A stretch of DNA of 64,000 nt from Daejeonella sp. (GTDB taxonomy: Bacteria; Bacteroidota; Bacteroidia; Sphingobacteriales; Sphingobacteriaceae), in assembly GCF_030684675.1 (NCBI RefSeq), contig NZ_JAUXXZ010000016.1, positions 1-64,000 of the forward strand, written 5' to 3'. Of this stretch, positions 27,505-36,893 are shown piece by piece. The first letter of the stretch is position 1; the number at the start of each line of letters is the position of its first letter. Position numbers and translations under genes: made by a program. Under the pieces are notes generated by a model. It was not told the DNA's origin, ran no database searches, and saw only the letters and a list, made by a program, of their open reading frames with translations.

Positions 27505-29607
27505 ATGAAAAATCGACAGCTATATTTTTGTCTCCTACTAAACTTTATATTTCTCAGTCCACAGCTTTCAGCCCAATCTTTTTCAGTAGAAAGTATATTA
27601 AGCTATCCATTTCCATCTGAACTTGTAAGTAGCTCAGGAGGATCTAAAATTGCCTGGGCAATGAATGAAAAAGGCTTGAGAAATGTTTATGTCGCTGAAG
27701 GGCCCGATTTTACTCCTAGAAAATTAACGGCCTATACTAAAGATGATGGTCAGGAGATTAGCAGTCTTTCGATCTCTCCGAATGGGAAATGGATTGTATT
27801 TGTCCGTGGTGGTGATCATGGCTCAAGGGAAGCTAGTGTACCCGTACAAGCCGCTTTCGACCCACTTGGAGCAAAGGTACAGGTGATCAGTATTCCATTT
27901 GACGGAGGGATGCCTATCGTCCTTGCAGAAGCTGATTATCCTGAAATTTCACCGAATAGCGATCGGGTAAGCTTTATAAAAGGCGGACAGGTATGGTCAG
28001 CCGCAATAAATAATTCTGCTCCTGCCAAAGCTCTTTTTTATGCCCGTGGTTCGAATGGATCGGTCAGATGGTCCCCGGATGGTTCAAAATTAGCATTTGT
28101 ATCTTCAAGGGGTGATCATTCGTTCATTGGCATTTACACAAACGATGAAACTCCGATCAACTGGATATTGCCATCATTTTCAAGGGACACATCGCCCAGA
28201 TGGTCACCTGACGGACAAAAACTGGCATTTATCAGAACACCAGGTTCCGGTGGTGCTCCTGATTCTATCTTCGCAAGAAAACATCAGCCCTGGGCAATCT
28301 GGAATGCAGATATCGCAGCTGGCAGTGGAGAACAAATATGGAAAGCTCCGGAGACTCTCGAAGGCTCATTTCCATCCACAGAAGGCGGCACAAACTTAAT
28401 GTGGGCCAAAACAGACAGGATCGTGTTCGTCTCATTTCAGGATGGATGGCCCCATCTGTATTCTATTCCGGCAAAAGGAGGCAAAGAACTGCTGTTAAGT
28501 CCGGGAAATTTCATGGTAGAACATATAAAATTAAGTCCTGACAGCAACTCTCTCATCTTTGCTGCCAATACAGGTAAAGACAGATTCGACCTGGATCGAA
28601 GACATATTGGCAAAGTCAGTATCGATCAACCGGGAATTGAAATCCTGACTCAGGGAAACGGGATCGAATCAAATCCCGTGTTTACCGGTGATCAGAATAC
28701 AATTGCTTATTTAAGTTCAACAGCACAAAGGCCTGTTCTACCAGCAGTAATGAATGCTAATGGAAAATCTCACAGAGTACTTTGTGAGGATTTGATACCT
28801 ACAGATTTCCCTCAAAAACAACTGGTAAGTCCGAAGCATATCACTTTTAAAGCGGCGGATGGTCAAACAGTTTACGGTCAATTATTTGAACCCAAAAATC
28901 CCTCTTCAGCTAAAAGACCAGCCATTGTTTATGTCCATGGCGGACCGCAAAGGCAAATGCTTCTAGGATGGCATTTCATGGATTATTATTCAATCGACTA
29001 TGCTCTGAATCAGTATCTGACAAGCATAGGATTTACAGTCTTGTCGGTCAATTACAGATTGGGAATCGGATATGGTTTCAAATTCCAGAAAGCTATAAAC
29101 GCAGGTGCTTTAGGAGCTTCAGAATATCAGGATGTTAAAGCTGCAGGTGAATGGCTTGCTGCACAGCCAGGTATTGATCCAGAAAGGATCGGTATTTATG
29201 GAGGTTCCTATGGAGGCTTCCTCGTTGCATTGGGATTAGGAAAGGATTCAAAGCTATTTGCTGCAGGGGTTGATATACATGGAGTCAATAACCGTTTTAG
29301 CAGTGCAAATTCAAGCTCCAGAGCACTTGCTCCGGATGCCGAATTAGCAGAACAGGCGATGATCAGATCTTCTCCTGTGAGCTATCTGGATACATGGGCC
29401 TCTCCTACCTTAATCATTCATGCTGATGATGACCGTAATGTTTCCTTTAGTCAGAGTGTGGATTTAGCCAGACGATTTGAAGACAAAAAATTCGCTTTTG
29501 AATACCTTGCAATTCCGGATGATACCCACCATTGGATGAAATTTACCAATGCATTAAAGGTTACTGAGGTTACTGCTGATTTTTTAAGAAGAAAACTGAT
29601 GAAATGA
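27505..29607 (+). CDS. Secreted S9-family prolyl oligopeptidase-like peptidase
   Basis: 700 residues with signal peptide (1-23, LSAQS), a seven-bladed TolB/DPP-type propeller (about 40-440; SVRWSPDGSKLAFVS and SPRWSPDGQKLAFIR are blade repeats), and a C-terminal alpha/beta hydrolase. The catalytic triad is visible: S568 in YGGSYGG, D643 in HADDDRNV, H675 in DDTHHW. It cleaves peptides, probably in the periplasm or at the surface. Lying behind susCD (but after a terminator), it hints at peptide uptake, which is inference. Confidence 0.93.
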   Translation: MKNRQLYFCLLLNFIFLSPQLSAQSFSVESILSYPFPSELVSSSGGSKIAWAMNEKGLRNVYVAEGPDFTPRKLTAYTKDDGQEISSLSISPNGKWIVFVRGGDHGSREASVPVQAAFDPLGAKVQVISIPFDGGMPIVLAEADYPEISPNSDRVSFIKGGQVWSAAINNSAPAKALFYARGSNGSVRWSPDGSKLAFVSSRGDHSFIGIYTNDETPINWILPSFSRDTSPRWSPDGQKLAFIRTPGSGGAPDSIFARKHQPWAIWNADIAAGSGEQIWKAPETLEGSFPSTEGGTNLMWAKTDRIVFVSFQDGWPHLYSIPAKGGKELLLSPGNFMVEHIKLSPDSNSLIFAANTGKDRFDLDRRHIGKVSIDQPGIEILTQGNGIESNPVFTGDQNTIAYLSSTAQRPVLPAVMNANGKSHRVLCEDLIPTDFPQKQLVSPKHITFKAADGQTVYGQLFEPKNPSSAKRPAIVYVHGGPQRQMLLGWHFMDYYSIDYALNQYLTSIGFTVLSVNYRLGIGYGFKFQKAINAGALGASEYQDVKAAGEWLAAQPGIDPERIGIYGGSYGGFLVALGLGKDSKLFAAGVDIHGVNNRFSSANSSSRALAPDAELAEQAMIRSSPVSYLDTWASPTLIIHADDDRNVSFSQSVDLARRFEDKKFAFEYLAIPDDTHHWMKFTNALKVTEVTADFLRRKLMK

Positions 29608-29617
29608 TAGGGATTAG

Positions 29618-29671
29618 TTGAGAGTGGAGAATTATTAGCTTCATTCTCAACTCTCCACTCTCAATTATCAA
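29618..29671. repeat. Heptad-type repeat forming a 13-bp inverted repeat
   Basis: TTGAGAGTGGAGA (29618-29630) is the exact inverse of TCTCCACTCTCAA (29652-29664), loop 21 bases. Both arms are made of seven-base words (TTGAGAG TGGAGAA; TCTCAAC TCTCCAC TCTCAAT TATCAAC). It sits between the convergent S9 peptidase and ispE genes and could stop transcription from both sides. Same family as the repeats at 39215, 48081 and 56446. Confidence 0.8.
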
Positions 29672-29673
29672 CT

Positions 29674-30477
29674 TTATACATAATAAACCTTATTTTCCTT
29701 CTCCAGTTGCGGCAATTTCAGCGCCTCCTCAAATATTCCGTAAACCGATGAACCGCTGCCGCTCATTGAGGCGTAAAGGGCACCGGACTCATACAATACA
29801 GCCTTTACTCGGGCAATCGCAGGATATTTTGAAAATACTGAAAGTTCAAAGTCGTTTTTGATATGTAATTTCCAATCCTCTATTGGAAGTTTGATCAGCT
29901 CGGTTAAGGGAGTAGAAACCGGAGCAGCACGAACGCCCTGATAAGCCTCTGCGGTCGACACCTGCACATCCGGCATCACCAATACAATGAAATAATTGCT
30001 CAGATCCAGATCCAATGGACTCAGCTGATCTCCCTTTTCAAGAGCATAAGCCGGCTTATTCTGAATAAAAAAAGCACAATCAGAACCAATTTTTGAGGCA
30101 TATTGCTCCATTTTGGAATTTTCCATACGCAGGCTGAATTTTTGATTCACTAGCCTGATGAAAAATGAAGCGTCTGAAGATCCACCTCCCATTCCGGCAC
30201 CAATTGGAATATGTTTGTGTAAATGAATACTGACCGGAGGCAGCTCAGTGAAATCTTTTTTAAGCAAATGATAGGCTTTCAGACAAAGATTATCATCTGC
30301 ATTCCCCGGAATATTTACGCCAGAGGAACTAAAATTTAGCTCATCAGCCTCGATCACCTCCAGGGCATCTTTGATTGCGAGGGGATAAAAGATCGACTCC
30401 AGATTATGGTATCCATCAGCGCGCTTACTGATAATATTTAAGCCTATATTGATCTTAGCATTCGGAAAAAGAATCAT
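29674..30477 (-). CDS. ispE: 4-diphosphocytidyl-2-C-methyl-D-erythritol kinase
   Basis: GHMP kinase of the non-mevalonate isoprenoid pathway. 267 residues; NAKINIGLNI at residues 6-15 with K8, the ATP-binding PIGAGMGGGSSDA (91-103) with D102, and the C-terminal MSGSGSSVYGIF loop. Convergent with the S9 peptidase, divergent from thyA. The enzyme implies the organism uses the MEP pathway. Confidence 0.96.
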   Translation of the reverse strand: MILFPNAKINIGLNIISKRADGYHNLESIFYPLAIKDALEVIEADELNFSSSGVNIPGNADDNLCLKAYHLLKKDFTELPPVSIHLHKHIPIGAGMGGGSSDASFFIRLVNQKFSLRMENSKMEQYASKIGSDCAFFIQNKPAYALEKGDQLSPLDLDLSNYFIVLVMPDVQVSTAEAYQGVRAAPVSTPLTELIKLPIEDWKLHIKNDFELSVFSKYPAIARVKAVLYESGALYASMSGSGSSVYGIFEEALKLPQLEKENKVYYV

Positions 30478-30548
30478 ATTGTGAACATACTGATATATTT
30501 ATGAACAATTTTAGGATGCCAAAATTACATTTATTTTATTTGCACTGA

Positions 30549-30583
30549 AAAGCATAAAGCTGAAAGCAAAAAGTTGAAAGTAC
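30549..30583. repeat. AAAGCNN heptad repeat, five units
   Basis: Five consecutive seven-base units: AAAGCAT AAAGCTG AAAGCAA AAAGTTG AAAGTAC. It lies in the thyA leader, 28 bases before the start. Same family at 47984-48032 and, reversed, 39278-39305. Confidence 0.8.
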
Positions 30584-30610
30584 GGCCACAACAAACCAAG
30601 AATTAAAAGA

Positions 30611-31405
30611 ATGAAACAATATCACGAGTTGATGCAGCATGTTCTGCAAAACGGAACCCAAAAGCATGATCGCACAGGAACCGGTACGATCAGTGTATTT
30701 GGCTACCAGATGCGTTTCAATCTTCAGGAAGGATTTCCGCTGGTAACCACTAAGAAAGTGCACCTGAGGTCTATTATTCACGAATTGATCTGGTTTCTGA
30801 AAGGTGAAACCAATATTAAATACTTAAAGGATAATGGGGTCAGTATTTGGGATGAATGGGCTGATGAAAATGGTGAACTTGGGCCTGTTTATGGCTCCCA
30901 ATGGCGCTCATGGCCTACACCTAGTGGCGGACATATTGATCAAATTACACAAGTAATCAAACAGATTCGCAATAATCCGGATTCAAGACGTTTAATTGTG
31001 TCTGCATGGAATGTTGCAGAAATTGAAAATATGGCACTTCCACCCTGCCATAGTTTCTTTCAATTCTATGTTGCAGATGGAAAATTAAGCTGCCAGCTTT
31101 ATCAGCGTAGTGCCGACATATTTTTGGGGGTTCCATTTAATATTGCCTCATACGGCCTGCTGACCATGATGGTAGCACAGGTTTGCGGATTGGAAGCAGG
31201 GGATTTAGTACACACTTTTGGAGATGCACATCTTTACAATAACCATCTGGAGCAAACCAGGCTACAATTAAGCCGGGAATGCAAACCGCTTCCTATAATG
31301 AAGCTAAATCCGGAGATCAGGGATATTTTTGATTTTAAGTTTGAAGACTTCAGTCTGGAAAACTATGACCCGCATCCCCACATAAAGGGAGCTGTAGCTA
31401 TCTAA
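30611..31405 (+). CDS. thyA: Thymidylate synthase
   Basis: Methylates dUMP to dTMP using methylenetetrahydrofolate. 264 residues, the same length and numbering as the E. coli enzyme: catalytic C146 in [18 protein letters not shown] near 21-26, and [13 protein letters not shown] for dUMP binding. It is followed after 9 bases by folA, which regenerates the folate cofactor. Confidence 0.98.
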   Translation: MKQYHELMQHVLQNGTQKHDRTGTGTISVFGYQMRFNLQEGFPLVTTKKVHLRSIIHELIWFLKGETNIKYLKDNGVSIWDEWADENGELGPVYGSQWRSWPTPSGGHIDQITQVIKQIRNNPDSRRLIVSAWNVAEIENMALPPCHSFFQFYVADGKLSCQLYQRSADIFLGVPFNIASYGLLTMMVAQVCGLEAGDLVHTFGDAHLYNNHLEQTRLQLSRECKPLPIMKLNPEIRDIFDFKFEDFSLENYDPHPHIKGAVAI

Positions 31406-31414
31406 TCTAAGCAT

Positions 31415-31900
31415 ATGAATATTAATCTGATTGTTGCCATTGACCAAAAGAACGGAATTGGCAAAAACAATCTCCTACCATGGCATCTACCGGCAGATCT
31501 GAAACATTTTAAAACGATTACTACCTGGCATCCGATTATTATGGGAAGAAAAACCTTTGATTCTATCGGGAAAGCCCTGCCAAACAGAAGAAATATCGTC
31601 ATAAGCAGACAATCCGGATTGGTCATCCCGGGAGCTGAATTATGCAGTTCATTGAATAATGCAATTAAATTATGCAAAGACGAGAAAGATATATTTGTGA
31701 TTGGCGGAGCACAAATATTTGAACAGGCACTTCCTGTTGCTAACATCCTTTACCTTACTATTATTCATGAGGATTTTGATGCCGATGTATTTTTTCCCGT
31801 GATTAACATGAATGAATGGACTGAGGAAGAAAAAATTCTTCATGAACCTGATGAAAAGAACTTATATTCTTATAGTTTTATCAAATATAAAAAAGCCTGA
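31415..31900 (+). CDS. folA: Dihydrofolate reductase
   Basis: Reduces dihydrofolate, the product of ThyA, with NADPH. 161 residues; IVAIDQKNGIGKNN at the start, active-site D28 in LPADLKHFK, GRKTFDSIGKALPNR and the C-terminal IGGAQIFEQAL. Classic thyA-folA operon. Confidence 0.97.
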   Translation: MNINLIVAIDQKNGIGKNNLLPWHLPADLKHFKTITTWHPIIMGRKTFDSIGKALPNRRNIVISRQSGLVIPGAELCSSLNNAIKLCKDEKDIFVIGGAQIFEQALPVANILYLTIIHEDFDADVFFPVINMNEWTEEEKILHEPDEKNLYSYSFIKYKKA

Positions 31901-31955
31901 ATTTCTTCTGTAATTTTCTGTGTTAAAGAATTATTCCAAAAAACAAAAATTTAGT

Positions 31956-31963
31956 TAGCTTTG
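31956..31963 (+). promoter_or_regulatory. Candidate -7 box for secDF
   Basis: TAGCTTTG, a full TAnnTTTG match 52 bases before the secDF ATG. The -33 position holds TTC rather than TTG at 19-base spacing. Confidence 0.45.
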
Positions 31964-32015
31964 GCGTCTTAACCAAAATAGGCTTAAATCAACATTAATA
32001 GACAATTAAAATAAA

Positions 32016-34976
32016 ATGCAAGGTAAAGGATTAGTAAAATTCGCAGCAATAGCGCTCACTATAGCGTGTTTGTATTCCCTCTCGTTTACGTGGATAGCGA
32101 ATAAAGTTGAAAAAGATGCACAGGAATTTGCAAAAGGTGATGCTATAAAAGAGAAAGTTTATCTTGATTCAGTAGCCTCATTACCAGTGTATAGCAGCCT
32201 GAGTTATATCACCTATCAGTACGCAAAGGAACGTGAAATTCCACTAGGACTTGATCTTAAGGGTGGTATGAACGTAACCATGGAGATCTCTTTGAGCGAC
32301 ATGGTTCGTAACCTTGCAAATAATAGTACTGATGCAAACTTTAATGCGGCAATCAAAAATGCTGAGGCCGCTATGGCAACAGGCGAAAGTGATTTCATAA
32401 GCGTTTTTGGAAAAGAGTTTGAAAAAATAAGTCCAAACAGTAAACTATCCCCATTATTCGCTACAAAAGAGAATTCAGCAAACCTGAAGATTGATGCAAG
32501 CAATCAGGATGTATTAAACTTCCTGAGAAAATCAGCTGATGGGGCAATCGACCTGTCATTCAATATTCTTCGGACCCGTATTGATAAGTTTGGAGTAACC
32601 TCTCCTAACATTCAAAAACAACAGGGCACCAACCGCATTCTGATTGAACTTCCTGGTGTAACTGATCCGGATCGTGTACGTAAATTACTTCAGGGATCTG
32701 CAAAACTTGAATTTTGGGAAACCTATGATAATGCTGAGATCTTCAGTTTACTTCAGAATGTGAACAGTATTCTGGCATCTACTATTAAATCAACAGATAC
32801 TGCGAGTGCATCTGCCACTCAGGATACCAGCAAAAGTAAACTAGCCGCTTTAGGTAAGAAAGATAGTTCTGCTGTCGACAGTGCTGCAGCTTTGAGTAAA
32901 GTACAAGTTGAGCAGGCAAAACAAAATCCACTGTTTGCCCTTTTAAATCCCGCAACTTATCAGGGTCAGGACGGACAGGTTAATTTACGCCCGGGTCCGG
33001 TTGTTGGATATGCTGCTTTAAAAGACACTGCAAAAGTAAACTCATACCTTTCTTCAGCAGCTGTCAGAGCTGTTATCCCACAAAATATTAGATTATACTG
33101 GGGCGTTAAGCCCATGTCGGAAGACAGCAAGGTTTTTGAACTTTATGCTCTTAAAACCAGCAATTTAGGTGGTGGTCCTGCTTTAGAGGGGGATGTGATT
33201 TCTGACGCACGTTCTGATTACGATCAGAAAGGCAATCCTGAAGTTGTAATGGTTATGAATGCGGATGGTGCACGTGCCTGGCGTTCAATAACTGCTGCTG
33301 CATCTGCTGATCCAAACAATAAAAAAAGTGTTGCTATTGTACTTGATAATCTGGTTTACTCTGCTCCTACAGTTCAGGGAGAAATTCCAAACGGAATTTC
33401 ATCAATCAGTGGAAGCTTTAAAGTTGAAGACACTCAGGATCTTGCAAACGTTTTGAAAGCAGGAAGATTACCTGCTCCAGCAAAAATTGTGAGTGATTAT
33501 GTTGTTGGTCCATCCTTAGGAGCAGCTTCAATCTCTGCAGGTTTAATTTCTACCATCGCAGGTATAATCTTTATTCTCCTGTTCATGGGAATGTATTATA
33601 GTACAGCCGGATTAGTTGCAAACATTGCCTTATTGGTAAACTTATTCTTCCTGATGGGCGTACTAGCATCTTTAGGTGCTGTATTAACCTTACCTGGTAT
33701 TGCAGGTATCGTTCTATCTCTGGGTATGTCTGTTGATGCAAACGTGCTGATCTATGAAAGAATCAGGGAAGAACTTGCAGAAGGGAAATCTGCAAGATTA
33801 GCAATCACTGAAGGCTTCAAGAAAGCAATGCCTTCTATCCTTGACTCCAACATCACCACTTTCTTAACAGGTGTAATTCTGTATATCTTCGGACAGGGAC
33901 CAATTGTGGGTTTTGCTACTACACTGATGATCGGTATTATCACTTCCCTGTTTGCAGCAATATTCATTTCAAGACTGGTATTTGAATGGCTTCTTGATAG
34001 AAAAAAACCTATCAGCTTCTCAATTAAAGCAACACAAAACTTATTTAAAGATTCGAAGTTTGACTTCATCACTGGCAGAAAACGTTTCTATATCCTTTCA
34101 GCAGCAATAATCGTTGCCGGAATCATCTCTGCCTTTACTCAGGGATTCAGCCTCGGAGTAGATTTCCAGGGTGGTAGAGCTTATTTTGTTGCATTCGACA
34201 AACCAGTTGAAGTTGAAAATGTACGTTCTGTTTTAGTTGATGAATTCGGAACAGCGGTTGAAGTAAAAACCTTTGGTTCTTCCAATCAGGTTAAGATCAC
34301 TACTGCCTACCTTATCAATGACAACTCAGATCAGGCCAATGACCAGGTTAACGAAAAACTTGCATCTGGTCTTAAGAAAATTAATCCCGTCTACGAGATA
34401 AAGGATTCACAAAAAGTGACCCCAACAATAGCCGAAGACATTAAAACCTCAGCTATTTACGCTACGATATTCGCTATAATGGTCATCTTCCTGTATATAT
34501 TGGCACGATTCAGGCGAATGGCATTTGGATTTGCTGCGATTCTGGCACTTGTTCACGATGTGCTGGTATTACTTGCAATCTTCACCATATTTAATGGCTG
34601 GTTACCTTTCTCACTGGATATTGATCAGGCATTTATAGCGGCTATATTAACCGTGATGGGCTATTCAATCAACGATACCGTGGTTGTATTTGACAGGGTA
34701 CGTGAATATATCGGGCAGCATCACTCCAAAAACGAGGATCTTCCTTCTGTAATCAACAATGCGCTGAACAGTACATTAAGCCGTACAGTAATCACTGGTA
34801 TTTGTACTATTGCTGTATTATTAATCATCTTCATCTTTGGTGGTGAGATCCTGAGAGGATTCTCTTTTGCGATGTTAATTGGTGTGATCTTCGGAACATA
34901 TTCTTCCCTGTTCGTTGCAACACCATTCGTTGTAGAATTCATTAAAGAAAAAGACAAAGACAAAGCAAAGGCTTAA
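32016..34976 (+). CDS. secDF: Protein translocase subunit SecDF (fused)
   Basis: Proton-driven accessory of the Sec translocon; SecD and SecF are joined, as is usual in Bacteroidota. 986 residues. N-terminal TM helix, periplasmic P1 region with LGLDLKGGMNVT, then the SecD TM block (VGPSLGAASISAGLIS, GIVLSLGMSVDANVLIYERIREEL) at about 490-660; the SecF half begins near 680 with LGVDFQGG and VMGYSINDTVVVFDRVRE. An alanine/lysine-rich insert at about 255-305 in the SecD periplasmic domain looks like a linker. A very strong terminator follows. Confidence 0.97.
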   Translation: MQGKGLVKFAAIALTIACLYSLSFTWIANKVEKDAQEFAKGDAIKEKVYLDSVASLPVYSSLSYITYQYAKEREIPLGLDLKGGMNVTMEISLSDMVRNLANNSTDANFNAAIKNAEAAMATGESDFISVFGKEFEKISPNSKLSPLFATKENSANLKIDASNQDVLNFLRKSADGAIDLSFNILRTRIDKFGVTSPNIQKQQGTNRILIELPGVTDPDRVRKLLQGSAKLEFWETYDNAEIFSLLQNVNSILASTIKSTDTASASATQDTSKSKLAALGKKDSSAVDSAAALSKVQVEQAKQNPLFALLNPATYQGQDGQVNLRPGPVVGYAALKDTAKVNSYLSSAAVRAVIPQNIRLYWGVKPMSEDSKVFELYALKTSNLGGGPALEGDVISDARSDYDQKGNPEVVMVMNADGARAWRSITAAASADPNNKKSVAIVLDNLVYSAPTVQGEIPNGISSISGSFKVEDTQDLANVLKAGRLPAPAKIVSDYVVGPSLGAASISAGLISTIAGIIFILLFMGMYYSTAGLVANIALLVNLFFLMGVLASLGAVLTLPGIAGIVLSLGMSVDANVLIYERIREELAEGKSARLAITEGFKKAMPSILDSNITTFLTGVILYIFGQGPIVGFATTLMIGIITSLFAAIFISRLVFEWLLDRKKPISFSIKATQNLFKDSKFDFITGRKRFYILSAAIIVAGIISAFTQGFSLGVDFQGGRAYFVAFDKPVEVENVRSVLVDEFGTAVEVKTFGSSNQVKITTAYLINDNSDQANDQVNEKLASGLKKINPVYEIKDSQKVTPTIAEDIKTSAIYATIFAIMVIFLYILARFRRMAFGFAAILALVHDVLVLLAIFTIFNGWLPFSLDIDQAFIAAILTVMGYSINDTVVVFDRVREYIGQHHSKNEDLPSVINNALNSTLSRTVITGICTIAVLLIIFIFGGEILRGFSFAMLIGVIFGTYSSLFVATPFVVEFIKEKDKDKAKA

Positions 34977-35000
34977 TAATTTTCTTCCAGAAATATTTTT

Positions 35001-35034
35001 AAAGCATTCGCCCCCGGGCGGATGCTTTTTTTTT
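35001..35034 (+). terminator. Terminator after secDF
   Basis: A 13-bp stem (35001-35013 with 35016-35028, one G-U pair) formed by AAAGCATTCGCCC and GGGCGGATGCTTT, followed by a run of T. Confidence 0.95.
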
Positions 35035-35063
35035 GTTTAATAATTAATTTATTAAGATATTTG
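35033..35063 (+). promoter_or_regulatory. Candidate promoter of the MarR-redox operon
   Basis: TTG (35033-35035), a 20-base spacer, then GATATTTG (35056-35063): one mismatch from TAnnTTTG. It is 17 bases before the MarR ATG and begins in the T-tract of the secDF terminator. Confidence 0.4.
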
Positions 35064-35080
35064 TCATACGAACAATAAGT

Positions 35081-35539
35081 ATGGCAACAGAATTATTCAG
35101 TACCTATTCCTATCTGCTTGATCGCACAGCACGAAAAGTAAAGCAATATGCTCAAAGACGCTTTAATGCTGCAAACTACGATATCACTGTTGACCAATGG
35201 TTAATCATAAAAAACCTGAACAACGCTAACGATATGAATCAAAGCCAGTTAGCTGAGATTACAGGTAAGGATCATCCAACCCTAACCCGTATCATCGACC
35301 TCTTATGCAAGAAAGGCCTCACAGAAAGAAAGATTCAGCCGAATGACCGCCGTTGCTTCACCATACACCTTACCGAACTGGGCAAACAGCGTGTTGCAGA
35401 GTGGAGTCCAAAAATGGCTGAGATTAGAATGAAAGCGTGGCAGAATCTTACAGAAGAAGATTATAAGAATCTGAAGCGGATTCTGGATACGATTTATACG
35501 AATCTGGACGAGCAGGAGAAACTTTTACCAGAATTATAG
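35081..35539 (+). CDS. MarR-family transcriptional regulator
   Basis: 152 residues, winged helix-turn-helix: QSQLAEITGKDHPTLTRIIDLL (about 54-75) is the recognition region and ERKIQPNDRRCFTIHLT the wing. MarR proteins are usually ligand- or redox-responsive repressors. It heads a four-gene redox operon (28-base gap to the next gene), so it may regulate its own operon; the ligand is unknown. One cysteine in the recognition region's end (LLCKKG) and one in the wing could sense oxidation (speculative). Confidence 0.9.
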   Translation: MATELFSTYSYLLDRTARKVKQYAQRRFNAANYDITVDQWLIIKNLNNANDMNQSQLAEITGKDHPTLTRIIDLLCKKGLTERKIQPNDRRCFTIHLTELGKQRVAEWSPKMAEIRMKAWQNLTEEDYKNLKRILDTIYTNLDEQEKLLPEL

Positions 35540-35566
35540 ACAAACATTAACACAATACATATTAAA

Positions 35567-36571
35567 ATGATTTCAACAGACATTTGCATAATCGGAGCCG
35601 GTCCTGTGGGACTTTTTGCCGTATTTGAAGCCGGACTACTAAAAATGAGATGCCATCTGATTGACACCCTGCCACAGATTGGAGGACAGTTATCAGAAAT
35701 TTATCCTCAAAAGCCCATTTATGATATACCCGGATACCCTGAAATTAAGGCGCAGGAACTGGTTGAACGTCTGATGGAACAGATTGCACCGTTTGATCCC
35801 GGATTTACTTTAGGAGAACGTGTGGAATCTCTTGAAAAGCAGGATGATGGTTCTTTTATTGTTGGAACAAATGATGGAACCCAGGTACATTGCCAGGTGG
35901 TGGTGATTGCCGGCGGATTAGGTTGTTTTGAGCCACGCAAACCAGAAATTCAGGGATTACTTGACTTTGAAGGCAAGGGAGTGGAATACATGGTTAAGAA
36001 ACCTGAAAACTTCAGAGACAAACGGGTTGTATTGGCAGGTGGTGGTGATTCTGCATTGGATTGGACCATATTTTTGGCTGATATTGCCGAAAGGGTTACA
36101 CTGATCCACCGTGGTGACACCTTCAGGGGAGCACCCGATTCAGCAGAAAAAGTTCATGAACTGGCTAGCAAAGGCAAGATCGATCTGATTCTTCAATCAA
36201 ACCTGTTGAGTGTTGGCGGTAATGGCAGTCTGAAAGAAGTATCCTTTGTTGGACGTGATCAGCTTACAAGAACAGTTCAAACGGATTATTTGATCCCTTT
36301 ATTTGGATTAAGCCCGAAACTGGGTCCGATAGCGGGCTGGGGACTAAATATTGACAAATCTGCGATACAGGTTGATACTTTTGATTATTCCACCAATGTG
36401 GAACGTATCTATGCCATTGGAGATATAAACACATATCCCGGGAAACTAAAGCTTATTCTCTGCGGCTTCCATGAAGCAGCATTAATGGTACAAAGTGCCT
36501 TCAAATATGTGTATCCAGACCAGAAATTAAGTTTTAAATACACGACAGTATACGGCGTGAACGCATTCTAA
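35567..36571 (+). CDS. Ferredoxin--NADP+ reductase, thioredoxin-reductase type
   Basis: 334-residue flavoprotein of the YumC-type FNR family. FAD-binding CIIGAGPVGLFA at the N-terminus, NADPH-binding VVLAGGGDSALDW near 157-169, and the C-terminal YAIGDINTYPGKLKLI. The CxxC disulfide of true thioredoxin reductase is absent. It is followed one base later by a 2Fe-2S ferredoxin, its likely partner. Confidence 0.92.
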   Translation: MISTDICIIGAGPVGLFAVFEAGLLKMRCHLIDTLPQIGGQLSEIYPQKPIYDIPGYPEIKAQELVERLMEQIAPFDPGFTLGERVESLEKQDDGSFIVGTNDGTQVHCQVVVIAGGLGCFEPRKPEIQGLLDFEGKGVEYMVKKPENFRDKRVVLAGGGDSALDWTIFLADIAERVTLIHRGDTFRGAPDSAEKVHELASKGKIDLILQSNLLSVGGNGSLKEVSFVGRDQLTRTVQTDYLIPLFGLSPKLGPIAGWGLNIDKSAIQVDTFDYSTNVERIYAIGDINTYPGKLKLILCGFHEAALMVQSAFKYVYPDQKLSFKYTTVYGVNAF

Positions 36572-36572
36572 A

Positions 36573-36893
36573 ATGATAAACATTACAATTGAAGACAGAA
36601 ACGGGGAGCAGCAGCCCATTGAGATTCCAGAAGAAATAAGCCTGAGTTTAATGGAGGTTTTGAAGGCCTCAGATTACAATATCCTGGCGACCTGTGGCGG
36701 AATGGCTTTATGTGCAACTTGTCATGTGCAGGTTCTCAAAGGGCTGGAAGATCTTCCGGAAGCCCGCAATGAAGAAATGGACATGCTCGACACCTTACCT
36801 GATGCTGGATTTGATAGCAGACTTGCCTGCCAGATCAGAATTACCGAGAATTTGAATGGCATGATTTTTCGAATCAGAGGGGATGAACTTTAA
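36573..36893 (+). CDS. 2Fe-2S ferredoxin
   Basis: 106 residues of the adrenodoxin-like type. Cluster ligands C41, C47, C50 and C86 (C-x5-C-x2-C-x35-C) in ATCGGMALCATCHV and ACQIRI. Probably exchanges electrons with the reductase encoded one base upstream. The next gene's ATG overlaps its stop. Confidence 0.94.
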   Translation: MINITIEDRNGEQQPIEIPEEISLSLMEVLKASDYNILATCGGMALCATCHVQVLKGLEDLPEARNEEMDMLDTLPDAGFDSRLACQIRITENLNGMIFRIRGDEL

